From contig NZ_QBUK01000004.1 of assembly GCF_003058265.1 (NCBI RefSeq), forward strand, positions 284,084 through 348,083: DNA of 64,000 nucleotides, read 5' to 3'. The notes below the pieces were generated by a model, which worked only from the letters and a program-made list of their open reading frames with translations, did no database searches and was not told where the DNA came from. Made by a program: the position numbers and the translations under genes. The stretch is from Flagellimonas amoyensis. Its GTDB lineage: Bacteria > Bacteroidota > Bacteroidia > Flavobacteriales > Flavobacteriaceae. Positions 62,293 through 64,000 of the stretch are shown here, piece after piece (the stretch's first letter is position 1; the number at the start of each line of letters is the position of its first letter).

Positions 62293-63759
62293 ATGGGAAA
62301 GACTACAGGATTTATGGAATTTGACAGAAAGGATGAAAACTATGCCCCTGTCAAGGAACGTATCAAAAATTACAAGGAATTCACATTGCCCCTGCAAGAA
62401 GGTGAAGTTAGAAACCAAGGAGCCAGGTGCATGGATTGCGGCATTCCATTTTGCCATAGCGGATGTCCGCTAGGGAACCTGATCCCGGATTTCAACGATG
62501 CCGTGTATCAAGGAAAATGGGAAAAAGCGGCCAAGATCTTGCACTCCACCAACAATTTTCCAGAGTTTACAGGTCGATTGTGTCCAGCCCCTTGCGAGGA
62601 AGCATGTGTATTGGGCATCAATGAAGACCCTGTTTCCATAGAAAACATTGAAAAGAACATCGTGGAAACGGCATTTAAAAATGGCTGGATCAAACCGGAG
62701 CCACCCCTTAAACGGACCGAAAAAAAGGTGGCCGTGATAGGTTCTGGACCCGCAGGTTTGGCAGCCGCCCAACAACTTAACAGGGCCGGACACCATGTCA
62801 CCGTTTTTGAGCGCGATGAAAAGGTAGGTGGATTGCTCCGATATGGCATACCTGACTTCAAAATGGAGAAGAACATCATCGATCGACGTATCGACGTGAT
62901 GCGCAAGGAAGGTATTGAGTTCAAAACTGGAGTACATGTAGGTGCGGATATCGATGCGAACGATCTGAAGAAGGACTTTGATGCCGTGTTACTCTGTGGA
63001 GGGGCCACCGTACGAAGAAGCCTGCCGATACCAGGTTCAGACTTTAAAGGAGTGGTCCAGGCCATGGATTTTTTACCACAAAACAACAGAAAAGTGGATG
63101 GCATCCCATATAAAGGCGAGGAGATTTCGGCAAAAGGGAAAAAAGTCATCGTTATAGGCGGGGGCGACACGGGTTCCGATTGTATTGGGACTTCCATAAG
63201 ACATGGGGCCGTATCCGTTACCAATTTTGAAATCATGCCCAAAGGCACACCTGACAGACCTGAAGATCAACCATGGCCATTCTGGCCGATGCGATTGCGC
63301 ACCAGTACCTCACACAAGGAAGGTGCGGAAAGGGTGTTCAGCATTTCCACAAAGCATTTCAATGCAGATGCGGACGGCAATCTAAAAAGTCTCGTGACCT
63401 CAGAAGTGGTTTGGGAAAAAGCTCCTGGACAGCGGCCTGTATTGAAAGAAGTTGAAGGTTCAGAAAAAGAATGGGAATGTGACTTGGTATTATTGGCTCT
63501 AGGATTCACGGGATCTGAAACCACTATTGCCGACCAATTGGGGCTAAAAATGGACCCAAGGACCAATATCAATGCCTCTCCATTGAACTACAAGACCAAT
63601 GTACCAGGTGTTTTTGTGGCAGGCGACCAGAGAAGGGGACAATCTTTGATTGTGTGGGCCATTTCTGAAGGCAGACAGGCTGCACACCATGTTGATAGCT
63701 TCTTGATGGGACAATCCAACCTTCCCCTGAAAGGCGAGGGTGATCTACCGAGGGTATAG
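62293..63759 (+). CDS. gltD: Glutamate synthase small subunit
   Basis: 488 residues from the ATG at 62293 (MGKTTGFMEFDRKDENYAPV); a TTG two codons earlier is less likely. The N-terminal Fe-S region has cysteines in CMDCGIPFCHSGCPLGN and RLCPAPCEEACVLGI. The FAD motif is VAVIGSGPAGLAAAQQL (about 147-163), the NADPH motif KVIVIGGGDTGSDCIGTS (near 285), and the C-terminal FAD contact GVFVAGDQRRGQSLIVWAI. It passes electrons from NADPH to the large subunit. It completes the gltBD operon. Confidence 0.97.
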   Translation: MGKTTGFMEFDRKDENYAPVKERIKNYKEFTLPLQEGEVRNQGARCMDCGIPFCHSGCPLGNLIPDFNDAVYQGKWEKAAKILHSTNNFPEFTGRLCPAPCEEACVLGINEDPVSIENIEKNIVETAFKNGWIKPEPPLKRTEKKVAVIGSGPAGLAAAQQLNRAGHHVTVFERDEKVGGLLRYGIPDFKMEKNIIDRRIDVMRKEGIEFKTGVHVGADIDANDLKKDFDAVLLCGGATVRRSLPIPGSDFKGVVQAMDFLPQNNRKVDGIPYKGEEISAKGKKVIVIGGGDTGSDCIGTSIRHGAVSVTNFEIMPKGTPDRPEDQPWPFWPMRLRTSTSHKEGAERVFSISTKHFNADADGNLKSLVTSEVVWEKAPGQRPVLKEVEGSEKEWECDLVLLALGFTGSETTIADQLGLKMDPRTNINASPLNYKTNVPGVFVAGDQRRGQSLIVWAISEGRQAAHHVDSFLMGQSNLPLKGEGDLPRV

Positions 63760-63782
63760 GGTCCAACGATACATTTCACTTA

Positions 63783-63827
63783 ACATACATCAACTCTCCA
63801 AAACAATTTTGGAGAGTTGATGTATGT
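63783..63827. repeat. Perfect 21-bp inverted repeat with 3-nt loop after gltD
   Basis: The left arm (63783-63803, beginning ACATACATCAACTCTCC) and right arm (63807-63827) pair without a mismatch around the loop CAA. It starts 23 nt past the gltD stop. There is no T-run, so it is not a classic intrinsic terminator. It lies between two converging transcripts (gltD and the rRNA operon). Confidence 0.9.
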
Positions 63828-63899
63828 CATAAATGGACAAACAAAACGAAGGTGATGTTGTTGGTTTGAGTATTGTTGTTCTGTGGGGATCTATGGAAT

Positions 63900-63932
63900 A
63901 AAAAAAGCCCCTTCACTTTCGTAAAGGGGCTT
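63900..63932 (-). terminator. Intrinsic terminator of the rRNA operon
   Basis: On the minus strand AAGCCCCTT and AAGGGGCTT arms (with a short extension around ACGAAAGT) are followed by seven T. It directly follows the 5S rRNA 3' end. Confidence 0.88.
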
Positions 63933-63933
63933 G

Positions 63934-64000
63934 AGGAAGGCGGCGACCTACTCTCCCACCTGGTGTGGCAGTACCATCGGCGCTGACGGGCTTAACTTCC
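63934..64000 (-). rRNA. rrf: 5S ribosomal RNA, 3' part
   Basis: The minus strand reads GGAAGTTAAGCCCGTCAGCG, then CCGATGGTACTGC and GGTGGGAGAGTAGGTCGCCG, the conserved 3' two thirds of bacterial 5S rRNA. The 5' part lies beyond the right edge, so a 16S-23S-5S operon should extend to the right, transcribed leftward. Confidence 0.93.

Overview
The window comes from a marine-type member of the Flavobacteriaceae (Bacteroidota). The evidence is internal. It carries gldJ and porV (gliding and type IX secretion), a secreted protein with a T9SS sorting domain, a SusC/SusD polysaccharide locus with a hybrid two-component regulator, an Hpt-Adk fusion, two-lipoyl PdhC, NhaD with ExbB/ExbD/TonB, and many promoters of the Bacteroidota TAnnTTTG type. 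The Muricauda/Allomuricauda group would fit, but the genus is an inference.

Layout. 1-3.1 kb (minus): a LytS-type histidine kinase cut by the window edge, a small membrane protein, a DUF4136 lipoprotein and Obg GTPase. 3.2-6.1 kb: a compact divergent purine region, with the hpt-adk fusion leftward and purK-purE rightward, served by two back-to-back TAnnTTTG promoters. 6.2-9.9 kb: an M3 metallopeptidase, an ECF-like sigma factor with a small Cys-rich partner, and a UbiA-like membrane protein. 10-12.9 kb: gcvP. 13-15.9 kb: a KAS III enzyme, a methyltransferase and a GT2 glycosyltransferase. The last two are preceded by copies of one intergenic repeat whose 30-nt core lies exactly 4 nt before each start codon. 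16-18.4 kb: a large T9SS-exported protein with an N-formylglutamate-amidohydrolase-like domain, eight 43-residue Asp/Cys-rich repeats and a 17-fold Pro-Glu spacer. 18.4-21.7 kb: a PafA-type phosphatase and an Mla-like ABC permease/ATPase pair. 21.8-29.5 kb (minus): DUF389, manC, SprT-like, SDR, M28 peptidase, pdhC and pdhA. 29.6-34.7 kb: cdd, porV, then divergent gldJ and murF. 34.7-35.7 kb: a small AT-rich patch with a lipoprotein, an XRE regulator and a 53-aa coiled-coil protein, next to tRNA-Val(GAC). 35.9-51.2 kb: queD, then a polysaccharide utilisation locus (MFS porter, GH92, GH28, SusD, SusC, divergent HTCS), closed by tRNA-Val(UAC). 51.5-56.1 kb (minus): nhaD, exbB, exbD, tonB, folC. 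56.3-63.8 kb: an acyl-CoA dehydrogenase and gltB-gltD. The right edge holds the 3' end of a leftward 5S rRNA gene with its terminator.

How the parts connect. SusC needs energy from a TonB system, and one is encoded at 52.7-54.7 kb. The HTCS probably senses an oligosaccharide product and switches on the divergent susCD-GH28-GH92-MFS operon. PorV belongs to the T9SS that would export the sorting-domain protein at 16 kb. Purine synthesis (purEK) and salvage/energy charge (hpt-adk) share one regulatory gap. Most genes are core metabolism. The more unusual material is the repeat protein at 16 kb, the duplicated intergenic boxes near 14.3 and 15.0 kb, the divergent GH92/GH28 locus, the gldJ leader hairpin, the absence of porU between gldJ and porV, and a perfect 21-bp hairpin after gltD.
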